Assembly (NCBI GenBank): GCA_028285445.1
Contig: JANQPQ010000036.1
Coordinates: 40,219-104,218 of the forward strand
Reading direction: 5' to 3'
Source of the DNA: Cyclobacteriaceae bacterium
GTDB taxonomy: Bacteria > Bacteroidota > Bacteroidia > Cytophagales > Cyclobacteriaceae
DNA length: 64,000 nucleotides
In this document: piece after piece, positions 9,466 through 18,168 of the stretch
Layout of the letters: every line of letters begins with the position of its first letter
Position numbering within the stretch: position 1 is the first letter of the stretch
Notes under the pieces: generated by a model
Told to the model about the DNA's origin: nothing
Database searches by the model: none
What the model saw: only the letters and a program-made list of their open reading frames with translations
Position numbers and translations under genes: made by a program

Positions 9466-10625
9466 TGGATTTTATCTACAACCCTCTGTATGTAATTGCA
9501 TTCCTCTGCCTGAACATTATCCTTTCAGAGTGGCTGGTGAAGAAAACATTTCTCAAGCATTTCGGTGTAGCCCTACTGGTGATCTTAGTAACTGCATTCG
9601 TCGCTAACATTGGTTTGATGCCATCGGCTTCGGATACCGTACCGTTGTATGGAATAATTTTCTCGCACATAGCCCCTATTTCAATTTTTTACTTGTTGTT
9701 AGATGTCAACCTGAAAAATTTGAAGCAAGCCGGTATACCTATGCTGGTTATGTTTCTGATAGGATCCGGGGGTACTTTCCTGGGAGCGATTGTAGGTATG
9801 TGGGTGGCTGGAGGGCCGGAAACAATTGGGCCAATGTATTCGGTCATTGCAGGAATGTTTACCGGAACCTACACTGGAGGCAGTATTAACTTCAATGCCG
9901 TGGCTCTCCATTATAAAGTTATGGACGAAGGCACTTTGTTTGCTGGCTCGGTGGCGGTTGACAACGTGGTGACAACCCTCTGGATGGTGCTCACCATCGC
10001 CATACCAAAATTGCTACACAAGTACTACCCTCGAAAAAAGCAGGAGATTGCAACAGGGGAAGCGACTGGCAATCACGAGGGTTACGAAGAGGAAAAAGTT
10101 AGTCCACAAGATTTGGCAATTCTGTTGGTTCTTGGGCCGGCAGTATTGCTAATTTCCAACTATGCAGCTGGGTGGCTAGGCTCCCTTCTTGGGTTCCAAA
10201 TCCCGTCAATTCTCATCCTCACCACAATCGCTCTCATTATGGCTCAATCGGAACGAATAAATCGACTGAGAGGAAAGCAAGTCTTGGGTTTATTTACGGT
10301 TTACCTTTTTCTGGCAGTAATTGGTGCCTATTCGGAGCTCGCCACTTTGGCTCAAATTGGCACTTTAGCATTCTCCCTGTTGCTCTTTGCCGGCATCCTG
10401 GCCATTGTTCATGGCGCAGTATGTTTTGGCCTTGGGGCATTGATGAAACAAGATTGGGATCTCATCGCCATCGCCTCTCAGGCAAATATTGGCGGCTCCA
10501 CATCGGCATTGGCATTAGCTAAGAGCTTCAATCGCAATGATTTATTACTACCAGCCATTCTGGTTGGATCTCTGGGTAACGGAATTGGTACTTATCTTGG
10601 GTTTTTAGTGGCAGGAATTCTATAA
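9465..10625 (+). CDS. DUF819 family membrane protein
   Basis: 386 residues with ten or more hydrophobic segments. Glycine-rich motifs such as GSGGTFLGAIVGMW, GTYTGGSINFNAVALHYK and QANIGGSTSALALAKSF match the DUF819 (YjcL-like) family. The two-fold arrangement of GG-S/T motifs resembles inverted-repeat transporters, so a transport role is plausible, but the substrate is unknown. It lies in a compact plus-strand unit: 1-nt overlap with the upstream membrane protein and 1 nt before crcB. This suggests a shared role in ion or osmolyte handling, which is inference from position only. Confidence 0.88.
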   Translation: MDFIYNPLYVIAFLCLNIILSEWLVKKTFLKHFGVALLVILVTAFVANIGLMPSASDTVPLYGIIFSHIAPISIFYLLLDVNLKNLKQAGIPMLVMFLIGSGGTFLGAIVGMWVAGGPETIGPMYSVIAGMFTGTYTGGSINFNAVALHYKVMDEGTLFAGSVAVDNVVTTLWMVLTIAIPKLLHKYYPRKKQEIATGEATGNHEGYEEEKVSPQDLAILLVLGPAVLLISNYAAGWLGSLLGFQIPSILILTTIALIMAQSERINRLRGKQVLGLFTVYLFLAVIGAYSELATLAQIGTLAFSLLLFAGILAIVHGAVCFGLGALMKQDWDLIAIASQANIGGSTSALALAKSFNRNDLLLPAILVGSLGNGIGTYLGFLVAGIL

Positions 10626-10626
10626 T

Positions 10627-10998
10627 ATGATGAAAACAGCGTTAATAATTGGCCTAGGGGGCTTCCTCGGTAGTGTAAGCAGATACTACTCACAGCAACT
10701 AGCAAGTAAACTTCTTCCGGGTACTTTTCCATTCGGCACCTTCCTCGTTAACATAGTTGGCTGCCTGCTTATCGGCATTACCTACGCCTATCTTCAAAAG
10801 CAAAGGGCTGTGCCTGCAGAATGGAATCTTTTTCTGTTGGTGGGATTCATTGGCAGCTATACTACCTACTCTACTTTTGCCCTGGAAAAAGTGCAGCTGC
10901 TCCAATCAGGTGATTACCTGACCGTGAGCAGCTACTTAATTCTTAGTGTTGCTATTGGTCTAATAGCAACCTGGGCCGGAATTTACCTAGTGAGATAG
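10627..10998 (+). CDS. crcB: Fluoride channel CrcB/Fluc
   Basis: 123 residues and four membrane segments, the normal Fluc size. It shows the family signatures GGFLGSVSRY near the N terminus, NIVGC in TM2 and GFIGSYTTYSTF in TM3. Fluc proteins form antiparallel dimeric fluoride-export channels in the inner membrane. No fluoride riboswitch is possible here, because the gene sits 1 nt after DUF819 and must be read from that operon. The start could be ATG 10627 or the next codon, ATG 10630. It ends 1 nt from the convergent DUF4920 stop. Confidence 0.95.
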   Translation: MMKTALIIGLGGFLGSVSRYYSQQLASKLLPGTFPFGTFLVNIVGCLLIGITYAYLQKQRAVPAEWNLFLLVGFIGSYTTYSTFALEKVQLLQSGDYLTVSSYLILSVAIGLIATWAGIYLVR

Positions 10999-10999
10999 G

Positions 11000-11506
11000 T
11001 TATTGAGTAGAAGCGACGTCGCTAATTACCACTCCGCTTGCCTCGAATGTAAACTTCAACTCGGGCTCAGTAATGGCGTCAATTTCCTCCTGACTTTTAC
11101 CTGCATCCTGTGCATAATGGCGCAATGTTTCTACACTTACTTCTTCTTTCTTCAAAATGCCATCCATTACTGCCAGGCTGCCATCAGAATCCTTGGGCAC
11201 AAAAAAGCCATAGTCTTTGAATGTAACGCGCACTGGCTCAGCGCCCGTTTCTAAAGTAAGCCAGCAACCTTTGGCCTGGCACACTTCTACAATATTACCA
11301 GAAACCTTCACCATTGCAGAATCACCGGAGAAGTTATTAATGGCGGTTTTAATATCAACCGCCCCGTCAACTGAGATGTCTGCACCAAATGATGCTACTG
11401 CCTCATTTTCTGTAGATGCCTGCCCTTCAGTTGTAGCTACCTGTTCTGTGGTTTTGGTGTTACATGCTGCAACAAATAAGATTGCAGCAAAAACTAAATA
11501 TCTCAT
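11000..11506 (-). CDS. DUF4920 domain lipoprotein
   Basis: The N terminus has a lipobox (LFVAAC, Cys15), so the protein is probably lipid-anchored in the periplasm. A low-complexity linker (TTEQVATTEGQASTENEA) leads into a DUF4920 domain with its CQAKGCW motif, two cysteines that may form a disulfide or bind metal. The function is unknown; the fold resembles OB-type domains. It has its own promoter at 11529-11559 within the gap after the M24 peptidase, so it may be expressed independently of that operon. Confidence 0.88.
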   Translation of the reverse strand: MRYLVFAAILFVAACNTKTTEQVATTEGQASTENEAVASFGADISVDGAVDIKTAINNFSGDSAMVKVSGNIVEVCQAKGCWLTLETGAEPVRVTFKDYGFFVPKDSDGSLAVMDGILKKEEVSVETLRHYAQDAGKSQEEIDAITEPELKFTFEASGVVISDVASTQ

Positions 11507-11528
11507 TTTTGAAATGTTTTGGTTGATG

Positions 11529-11559
11529 CAAAATTATATCAACATGAGCCAATTAACAA
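11529..11559 (-). promoter_or_regulatory. Promoter of the DUF4920 gene
   Basis: On the minus strand TAATTTTG (11536 to 11529) is preceded by TTG (11559 to 11557) with a 20-nt spacer. This is a full match to the Bacteroidota -33/-7 architecture. The predicted transcription start is about 20 nt before the ATG at 11506. Confidence 0.6.
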
Positions 11560-11568
11560 TGACGAAAG

Positions 11569-12903
11569 TCATTTGGATGAAATCAGCAGCAACTCAGTCT
11601 GGCGTCCATCAATGTACTTAACTCCTTCTCGGCTGAACAAAGCATCCTCTTCAAGCATAATGCGAATCTCTTTGTTCCATTTTTCCAAATGGATCGCATT
11701 GTTAAGCTCAATAGAATGGGCAGTATTGTAGTGAAGAGGGTAGTCGCCTTTGACGGGCACACCACCTTGCTGGTCCCATAAGCCAATAGTAGGTCCAGCA
11801 GCATGGCCATGGAAACCCAGTGGATGTGTATAGATTGTTGGTTTGAGGCCGGCTTCTTTACCTTCTTTCAGCGATTTTGCCAGTATTTCGTTTCCGGTAG
11901 ATCCCTGGGTGAAATTGCCGGTAAATATGTCTTGCAACTCATTGCCTTTGGCAAGGGCTTCTTGCAGGTAATCAGGTGCGGCAGTTTCACCTGGCAGAAG
12001 TACGTAGGCGTGCTGTTGCGTGTCTGTGTTAAGCCTTAAATAGGTAATACCGAAATCAACATGCAGTAAGTCGCCAGGTAGGATTACGTTTTGCTCCGGC
12101 CTCTTTGAAAAGGTTCTAAGGTGATCGAATGATTCCGGATCGGCCCGCTGTACCGAGACCGAAGGGTGAAACCAAGTGATCAGTTTCAATTCCCTAACAC
12201 GCTCACGCAACCACCACACTACTTCTTCGGTGGTGGTCTCTCCTGGAGTTATTACTTCATTTGAAAAGGCTTCAGCGATAATATCATGAGCAATTTTGCA
12301 GATGGTTGGGTACATGGCTATTTCACTATCAGACCTTGTCTCTAGCCATCCGATAGCCAGCTTTTCAGCTGAAACTATTTTGGCGTGATGCTCTTCCGGA
12401 AGCTTCTTCAAAAAGCTTTGATGCTCTGAAGATGACAAACCATCAGCTAGGGCAAAGTACTCGGAAGTGTTCAAACCAATCTTTTCTGGCCTGCGCTCTG
12501 CTATAATCTCGACTACCCGTTGCCATTGATCTGGCTGCGACTCTTTGTCCCATGCCTTTTTGAAAACGCTGCCCACATCATAGCGAGCCACCGCCAACGT
12601 TTCCAACGGCTGGCTCTCGCCTCGATCATAAATTACCAGTATCGTTCGGCGACGAGCTGCCAACCAGGTTGCAGGTAGCATTGTTTCAATAACCGGATCT
12701 TCATTGTATTCGCGTGCCACTATAATCCACATATCGATACCAGCCTTGCGCATAAGGGGAGGTAAGACTTCCTCCACTCGTTCTTCTAACCACTTGTCGA
12801 TAGTGGCGGCCCTTTCTTTCATTGAAAGGATTGGATATCTATCATCTTGACTAAAGGCAGAGAATGACAATGAAATGAGTATACCGATTAATACGTTCTT
12901 CAT
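11569..12903 (-). CDS. Secreted M24 family metallopeptidase (Xaa-Pro aminopeptidase-like)
   Basis: The signal peptide is MKNVLIGILISLSFSAFS. An N-terminal creatinase-like domain (about 30-190) is followed by a pita-bread M24 domain. The expected metal ligands are all visible: two Asp in VDFGITYLRLNTD, His in HPLGFHGHA, Glu in SIELNN and Glu in MLEEDALF. It is predicted to remove N-terminal residues from peptides in the periplasm. The start at 12903 gives the signal peptide directly and leaves 2 nt after the thioesterase stop; an upstream start at 12930 would overlap that gene. It belongs to the minus-strand unit that runs from the NUDIX gene. Confidence 0.9.
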   Translation of the reverse strand: MKNVLIGILISLSFSAFSQDDRYPILSMKERAATIDKWLEERVEEVLPPLMRKAGIDMWIIVAREYNEDPVIETMLPATWLAARRRTILVIYDRGESQPLETLAVARYDVGSVFKKAWDKESQPDQWQRVVEIIAERRPEKIGLNTSEYFALADGLSSSEHQSFLKKLPEEHHAKIVSAEKLAIGWLETRSDSEIAMYPTICKIAHDIIAEAFSNEVITPGETTTEEVVWWLRERVRELKLITWFHPSVSVQRADPESFDHLRTFSKRPEQNVILPGDLLHVDFGITYLRLNTDTQQHAYVLLPGETAAPDYLQEALAKGNELQDIFTGNFTQGSTGNEILAKSLKEGKEAGLKPTIYTHPLGFHGHAAGPTIGLWDQQGGVPVKGDYPLHYNTAHSIELNNAIHLEKWNKEIRIMLEEDALFSREGVKYIDGRQTELLLISSK

Positions 12904-12905
12904 GA

Positions 12906-13463
12906 TTACTCTTTCAGGTCTATTACACATCTCTCGCCTTCCAGTTTCTTTATCATATCATCAATTTCGAATTTCGACTTGGCATCCTCCATTTCCTTCC
13001 GATGCTGTGTTTTCAGGTATTTTCTAATTATGGCCTGTAGAAATCTCCTCACTTCCTCCTTAGTCTCCAGCACCAATTTGGGTACCACCATCGGCTTATT
13101 GTCGTCATCTTTGGCCACCATGGTGAAGTAGCAGGTATTAGTGTGTTTTACCAATCCATCTTTAACATTTTCGGCAATTACCTTTATTCCCACCACCAAC
13201 GATGTACGCCCCACGTAGTTTATCCTCGCTTTAAGAGAAACCAATTCCCCTACTTCCACTGGCTGCAAGAAGTCAACAGTATCCACCGAGACAGTAACAC
13301 AATACGTTCCGGCATGTTTGCTGGCACAGGCATAGGCTACTTTATCCATTAGCGAAAGTAAAATACCTCCATGTATCTTTCCGCCAAAGTTGGCATAGGA
13401 TGGTATCATCAATTCTGTAATGGTAGTTTCCGAATGCCTGGCGGCTTTGGCTTGCTCATCCAT
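12906..13463 (-). CDS. Acyl-CoA thioesterase (hotdog fold, YciA/BACH type)
   Basis: A single hotdog domain of about 125 residues with GGKIHGGILLSLMDKVAYACASKHAG (catalytic Asp region plus the central helix) and SVDTVDFLQPVEVGE, typical of YciA/BACH acyl-CoA hydrolases. A charged C-terminal tail of about 50 residues follows (KYLKTQHRKEMEDAKSKF), probably helical. Expected activity is cytosolic hydrolysis of acyl-CoA thioesters. It sits between the MATE exporter and the M24 peptidase in one transcription direction. Confidence 0.92.
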   Translation of the reverse strand: MDEQAKAARHSETTITELMIPSYANFGGKIHGGILLSLMDKVAYACASKHAGTYCVTVSVDTVDFLQPVEVGELVSLKARINYVGRTSLVVGIKVIAENVKDGLVKHTNTCYFTMVAKDDDNKPMVVPKLVLETKEEVRRFLQAIIRKYLKTQHRKEMEDAKSKFEIDDMIKKLEGERCVIDLKE

Positions 13464-13533
13464 AAGTTCGTTTATTGAATTCGGAATTAAGATAGGAAAA
13501 TAAGTTTGCCAGTGCAGACTTTTTTAATGCTGC

Positions 13534-14880
13534 CTATGCAGACTCAAGCATTTTAGCACTTAATGACCGAAAACGGAAGAAAAGTAGCATAGCTGCCACA
13601 CTAAGGCCTATAACCAACCCGTACCAAATGCCCTGCACACCCAATTTCAAAGTAAAGCCCAATATATATCCAGCAGGCAGCCCCAAAACCCAGTAGGCCA
13701 GGAAAGTTATCATCGTTGGCACTTTCACATCTTCCATACCTCGAAGGGCTCCTAAACCCACCACTTGTACGCCATCGGAAATCTGGAATAGGCCAGCAAT
13801 AACTATTAACGAACTGGCCCGCGTAATTACCTCCACGTCATCTATATAAAGGCTTGGAAAGAAGAATCTTCCTAGAATAAAAATGATAGCTGCCATGGTC
13901 ATAAACGCAACAACCATAGTAAACAAAGTGAAACCAGCTCTTCTTAGTGTTGGAATATTTCTCTGGCCAAGTTGATTACCAACTCGAATTGCTGCGGCAG
14001 CAGAGAGACCCGAGGCCATCATATAACTAATGCTAGCGAGGTTAATGGCAATTTGATGAGCCGCCAGAGAATTAGCACCAAACCATCCAACCATTATGGC
14101 TGCGAAACCAAAGGCGCTCACCTCAAATATGAACTGCACCCCAGCCGGAATGCCAATTTTCAGCAATTTGCGAAACAACTGCTTGTCGTAATTGCCAAAA
14201 CCAAATTCAGCCCAATAAACCTTAAAACGTTCTCCGGTTCTTACATACATCCACATCATCAAGGCCATTAATGACCTTGCTACCAACGTGGCCCATCCAG
14301 CACCCATTAAGCCCATTGGCTCAATACCCAGTTTGCCAAAAATCAAAACATAATTAAGCCCAATGTTGATTAAGTTAGCACTGATAGTTACAAACATGGC
14401 CTGGCGGGTTAGCGATAAACCCTCAGCAAATTGCCTGAAGGTTTGAAACATCATGAAAGGCACCAGAGAGAAGGTGATTAATCCCAGGTATGGTATTGCC
14501 AAAGCCACAACATCTTCGGGTTGGTCCAAATAGTACAGGCCATTTGAGCCGACCAATACTATCAAAAGAAGGATGATACCGGTAATGGCATTAATTACAA
14601 TGCCATGTTTTAGAACCTGGCCAATGGTTTTTGTATTCCCTTCGCCATCAGCTGAAGCCACGAGGGGTGTCATGCCGTAGCTAACACCAATACCAAAGGT
14701 GAGCAGCAGAAAGAATATAACATTAGCTAGTGAGGAAGCAGCCAAAGGTACGGCACCCAACTTTCCTACCATCATGCTATCGGCAACTCCTACCATCACT
14801 TGCCCGAGCTGACTAAGCATTACAGGCGAGGCTAAAAGGAAGTTTCTTCTATAATGTGCTATGTGATCGTTTGAGAACAA
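13534..14880 (-). CDS. MATE family efflux transporter
   Basis: 448 residues with twelve hydrophobic segments in two similar halves (LLASPVMLSQLGQVMVGVADSMMVG and LLKIGIPAGVQFIFEVSAFG). This is the NorM/MatE pattern of cation-coupled multidrug export. The substrate is not determinable. It starts 2 nt after the NUDIX gene stop, so the two are co-transcribed. Confidence 0.93.
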   Translation of the reverse strand: MFSNDHIAHYRRNFLLASPVMLSQLGQVMVGVADSMMVGKLGAVPLAASSLANVIFFLLLTFGIGVSYGMTPLVASADGEGNTKTIGQVLKHGIVINAITGIILLLIVLVGSNGLYYLDQPEDVVALAIPYLGLITFSLVPFMMFQTFRQFAEGLSLTRQAMFVTISANLINIGLNYVLIFGKLGIEPMGLMGAGWATLVARSLMALMMWMYVRTGERFKVYWAEFGFGNYDKQLFRKLLKIGIPAGVQFIFEVSAFGFAAIMVGWFGANSLAAHQIAINLASISYMMASGLSAAAAIRVGNQLGQRNIPTLRRAGFTLFTMVVAFMTMAAIIFILGRFFFPSLYIDDVEVITRASSLIVIAGLFQISDGVQVVGLGALRGMEDVKVPTMITFLAYWVLGLPAGYILGFTLKLGVQGIWYGLVIGLSVAAMLLFFRFRSLSAKMLESA

Positions 14881-14882
14881 CT

Positions 14883-15437
14883 TTAGCCAAGATTAGAAAG
14901 CCTGGCTAATTTCAAAAGTCCAGCCACACTTATTGAGTCTGTGATTTCACCAACCATTACCATCTGCACCGCTTCTTCGAGTGATACCCGGCGCAGTTGG
15001 ATGTCCTGCTCAGATTCATCCAGGTTCATCTTATGCTGCGAGAGACCTTTAGCAACATATACATACCCCACCTCATCCGTCACAGAATTGGAGGTGTGAA
15101 TTTTCATCAGTAGATCGTACCTCTCAGCCGACAATCCTGTTTCTTCACTTAACTCCCGACGCGCCGTCTCTGAGGGTTTCTCGTCTAATGATCCTCCCCC
15201 CATTGGAATCTCCCAGGAATATTCATTCAATGTATAGCGATACTGACCAACCAAAACAGTGTAACCCTTCTCATCCAATGGGATGATACCAACTGCATGA
15301 TTCTTGAACGAAACTTTTCCATATATACCTTCCCCTCCACCAGGGTTCAACACCTGGTGCTCCTCCACCGAAATCCATGGATTATCATAAATCTCGCGTC
15401 TTGACAGGGTTTTCCAGGGGTTGATAGTGGTATCCAT
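14883..15437 (-). CDS. NUDIX hydrolase (ADP-ribose pyrophosphatase type)
   Basis: Carries a complete Nudix box, GGGSLDEKPSETARRELSEE followed by TGL (G-x5-E-x7-REUxEExGU). The upstream region (FKNHAVGIIPLDEKGYTVLVGQYR) is typical of ADP-sugar pyrophosphatases (NudF/ADPRase), so it probably hydrolyses ADP-ribose or a related nucleotide diphosphate. Two starts are possible, 15473 and 15437. A minus-strand -7 element at 15468-15461 puts the transcript start downstream of 15473, so the ATG at 15437 (MDTTINPWKTL) is chosen. It is the first gene of a minus-strand operon with the MATE exporter. Confidence 0.92.
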   Translation of the reverse strand: MDTTINPWKTLSRREIYDNPWISVEEHQVLNPGGGEGIYGKVSFKNHAVGIIPLDEKGYTVLVGQYRYTLNEYSWEIPMGGGSLDEKPSETARRELSEETGLSAERYDLLMKIHTSNSVTDEVGYVYVAKGLSQHKMNLDESEQDIQLRRVSLEEAVQMVMVGEITDSISVAGLLKLARLSNLG

Positions 15438-15460
15438 TGCATGATGATTTTGGAGTGGCA

Positions 15461-15468
15461 CAAAAATA
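15461..15468 (-). promoter_or_regulatory. -7 element of the NUDIX operon
   Basis: The minus strand reads TATTTTTG, an exact TAnnTTTG match. The predicted transcription start at about 15456 is downstream of the upstream start codon at 15473, so it helps fix the translation start at 15437. No -33 TTG is seen. Confidence 0.45.
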
Positions 15469-15477
15469 TGCATTTAC

Positions 15478-15507
15478 TTTGAAGTCTAGCCTCGCCCCAT
15501 AATTTTG
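15478..15507 (+). promoter_or_regulatory. Promoter of rnhB
   Basis: TTTG (15478-15481), an 18-nt spacer and TAATTTTG (15500-15507) form a complete Bacteroidota promoter. The rnhB ATG is at 15512, only 4 nt after the -7 element, which predicts a leaderless or nearly leaderless transcript. Confidence 0.6.
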
Positions 15508-15511
15508 TGAA

Positions 15512-16123
15512 ATGCTGAAATCCAGTTTCACCCCGGATTTAATCGAAGCCGGCTGCGATGAAGTCGGAAGAGGCTGCCTGGCCGGGCCGGTGACAGCTTC
15601 GGCTGTAATTCTTCCTAAAGATTACAAGCACAAAGACCTTAACGACTCTAAAGTGCTTTCACTAAAGAAGAGAGAAAAGCTTCGTAAGGAAATTGAAAGT
15701 GATGCCGTGGCCTGGGCTGTTTGTAATGCCGACCACAAAGAAATTGACAGGTATAACATCGTCAATGCTTCGTTCATGGCCATGCATAGGGCGATAAAAG
15801 AGCTGAAAACCAGGCCCCAGCTATTACTTGTCGATGGCAAAATATTTAATGGATTTCCAGACATTCCGCATAAATGTATAGTGAAAGGAGACAGCAAATA
15901 TCTTTCTATTGCCGCTGCGTCAATACTGGCTAAATCTTACCGGGATGAGCTAATGACAAAGCTGAATGAGGAGTTTCCGGGTTATTTCTGGGATCAGAAT
16001 GCAGGCTACCCTACCAAAGAACACAAAGCAGCAATTAAGGCACTTGGCATAACCCCCCATCACCGAAGATCATATCAGTTAATCCCCTCTCAGATGGAAC
16101 TATTTGGTGACGCCGAAAATTAG
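15512..16123 (+). CDS. rnhB: Ribonuclease HII
   Basis: 203 residues, the usual RNase HII length. It contains AGCDEVGRGCLAGPV (catalytic Asp16-Glu17), the LLVDGK Asp, and SIAAASILAKSYRDEL with the last acidic ligand. The enzyme cleaves RNA in RNA-DNA hybrids and nicks at misincorporated ribonucleotides. The ATG at 15512 fits family N termini. The -7 promoter element ends only 4 nt upstream. The last 4 nt overlap the stop of the convergent LytTR regulator (TTAG shared). Confidence 0.97.
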   Translation: MLKSSFTPDLIEAGCDEVGRGCLAGPVTASAVILPKDYKHKDLNDSKVLSLKKREKLRKEIESDAVAWAVCNADHKEIDRYNIVNASFMAMHRAIKELKTRPQLLLVDGKIFNGFPDIPHKCIVKGDSKYLSIAAASILAKSYRDELMTKLNEEFPGYFWDQNAGYPTKEHKAAIKALGITPHHRRSYQLIPSQMELFGDAEN

Positions 16124-16845
16124 AGGTTGTTTTGTCGGCCCAAAACTGCCAACACCTGGTTTTTATAATTGCGGCCAATTGGCAGCTCCTTACCAGGAAT
16201 TTCAATTGAAGAAGCGCTATAGGCTTCAACTTTATTTAAAGAAACGATAAAGGATCTGTGAATCCTCAGAAACAATTCTTCTGGCAGTTTTTCTTCAAGG
16301 TAGCTGATCTTCTGATGAGATATTACCTCTTTGTGCGGCGTTTTTACACGCACATAGTCTTTCAGACTTTCAATGTAGAGAATTTCGCCCAGCAATATCT
16401 TAACCATCTTCTTGTCAGCCTTTAGGTAGATATGGCCGTTAGTTTCGGTACCGATAGCATTGCCATTACTTGCGAAACCATTGTAGTCGGGCTCCCTTTG
16501 ATAGACGCGACCAATCGCTTTGAGAAATCGATCAAATGAAATGGGTTTGAGCAGATAATCTACCACATCAAGATCGTAGCTCTCAATGGCATAATCACGG
16601 TATGCCGTGGTAAAGATTACCTTTGGCGCCTTCTTCAGTGTTTTAAGGAAATCGATACCAGTTAGCTTTGGCATTTGGATGTCCAGGAACATCAAATCTA
16701 TTGATTGCTTCTGCAATATTTCGAAGGCCATTACAGCATTATTGCAAGTCGCAACTATTTCTACACCCTCTATTCTGGCCAGGTAGGATTCAATTACCTC
16801 AATAGCCAGAGGCTCGTCGTCTACTATTATACATTTTAGCTTCAT
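16120..16845 (-). CDS. LytTR response regulator
   Basis: A receiver domain (residues 1-120) with the acidic pair in VDDEP, phospho-accepting Asp55 in LMFLDIQMP and Lys in LLKPI is followed by a C-terminal LytTR DNA-binding domain (about 140-240; YIESLKDYVRVKT, FLRIHRSFIVSLNKV). It is a transcription factor responding to its kinase partner, whose gene overlaps it by 4 nt upstream. The target genes are not identifiable from the window. Confidence 0.95.
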   Translation of the reverse strand: MKLKCIIVDDEPLAIEVIESYLARIEGVEIVATCNNAVMAFEILQKQSIDLMFLDIQMPKLTGIDFLKTLKKAPKVIFTTAYRDYAIESYDLDVVDYLLKPISFDRFLKAIGRVYQREPDYNGFASNGNAIGTETNGHIYLKADKKMVKILLGEILYIESLKDYVRVKTPHKEVISHQKISYLEEKLPEELFLRIHRSFIVSLNKVEAYSASSIEIPGKELPIGRNYKNQVLAVLGRQNNL

Positions 16846-17918
16846 GCAACTGCTGATAATGATTCGTCAAGACTGAGTTTTAAGACAACCATGTAGGCGT
16901 CCTCAGTGTCAAACGTTTTAAACTCATAACGGTTAGGGTACAAAAGATCCAGGCGTCGCTTAACATTTTTCAAGCCAATGCCTTCTTTGTAATCATGCTC
17001 ATCCTTGGCCCCATTCGTGCTTTTACTGTTTTCTACTTTTAAGGTCATTAAGGAATCTTTAAGCGAAATGTCTATGCTTACCCAGGCTTGATCTATTTCT
17101 CCACTTACCCCATGCTTAAAACTGTTTTCAACAAAAGGAAGAATAAGCATGGGTGCAATCTCTTTACTCTCTAACTCCCCGGTAATATTCAGTGAAATCT
17201 CGAGGCGGTTATCGTAGCGAATTCTCTCTAGCGAAATGTAGTTCTTAACCAATTCTATTTCTTTGCCAATTGGCACTTTGGGGGCGTTGCACTCGTACAA
17301 CATATAATTAAGCAGATCAGAAAGCTTAAGTACAACCTCCGGTGCGTTATTTGATTTTTTTAAGGTGAGGGCGTAGAGGTTATTCAGCGTATTAAAGAGA
17401 AAATGAGGATGTATTTGTGCCTTGAGAAACTTCAATTCAGCCTCAAGTTTTTCCTTTGCTAACTGCTGAGTGGCCCTTTGATCTTTGTACCAGATCTTCA
17501 TCAACTTAACCACCACCGCAATGGCCACTACAGGATAAATGCCGGTCATGTTTTTCAATATCTTGGCTGGATACCAAATCGTTCCCCAGTAGTCGTTGGG
17601 ATGAAAAATAGGCTGCTCCAAATAAATAGCCATCACCCAATGGAAAAAACCTGATAACAGTAATAGAAGCGCCAGGTATATGAAAAAACCGAGGTATTGT
17701 TCCTTGAGTAGAAACTTAGGTAGCAGTACATAGAGGGTAACGTAAGTCGCAACAAGCTTGGGAGGAAGCATCAGCAATTGGGCTGAAATCTCTCTACCAT
17801 ATGCATCGTCGAAACTGCCCCAAAGCAATCCAAAGAAAAGAACATAGATCACCCAGAAAAGGATGTGCTTCCATACCCTTGGCAGTTTGTTGTCCAGATG
17901 TTCAAACTGTACCCGCAA
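16842..17918 (-). CDS. LytS/YehU-type membrane histidine kinase
   Basis: Four hydrophobic segments (about residues 18-35, 48-68, 78-100 and 122-142) and a short coiled coil precede the His_kinase (PF06580) motif LKAQIHPHFLFNTLNN (His172). A HATPase domain follows with PMLILPFVENSFKHG and GIGLKNVKRRL. It is predicted to sense an unknown membrane or envelope signal and phosphorylate the LytTR regulator encoded directly downstream with a 4-nt overlap. Confidence 0.94.
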   Translation of the reverse strand: MRVQFEHLDNKLPRVWKHILFWVIYVLFFGLLWGSFDDAYGREISAQLLMLPPKLVATYVTLYVLLPKFLLKEQYLGFFIYLALLLLLSGFFHWVMAIYLEQPIFHPNDYWGTIWYPAKILKNMTGIYPVVAIAVVVKLMKIWYKDQRATQQLAKEKLEAELKFLKAQIHPHFLFNTLNNLYALTLKKSNNAPEVVLKLSDLLNYMLYECNAPKVPIGKEIELVKNYISLERIRYDNRLEISLNITGELESKEIAPMLILPFVENSFKHGVSGEIDQAWVSIDISLKDSLMTLKVENSKSTNGAKDEHDYKEGIGLKNVKRRLDLLYPNRYEFKTFDTEDAYMVVLKLSLDESLSAVA

Positions 17919-18098
17919 CTTGTCGCTCTTAGTTTGCTTTTATAACCGTAAAGTTATCAGGATTGTTATCCCAAGCCCCCCAAATTGCGGCTTTATTCGA
18001 CAAACAGTCTCGGCATTGGCCTTAGCAACGCTTGAGCCCACATCAATGGCAATAGACGGCTCACTGGTTGTTTCAGGTCTAGACTTGTCCTAATTCAT

Positions 18099-18115
18099 CC
18101 AAAAAGACTTTTTGG
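18099..18115. promoter_or_regulatory. 17-bp perfect palindrome upstream of the DUF5916 gene
   Basis: CCAAAAAGACTTTTTGG is a perfect 8+1+8 inverted repeat ending 53 nt before the start codon at 18169, within the 250-nt gap between the divergent kinase and DUF5916 genes. No T-run follows in either direction, so an operator is more likely than a terminator. The binding protein is unknown. Confidence 0.4.
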
Positions 18116-18168
18116 CCTAAACTTCCAAACCCTACAGCAGTAAAAGAGGGGTGAACGTCCTAAGATTT

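Noticed and set aside
10560..10630. Fluoride riboswitch before crcB
   Set aside because: crcB begins 1 nt after the DUF819 stop, so no leader region exists.
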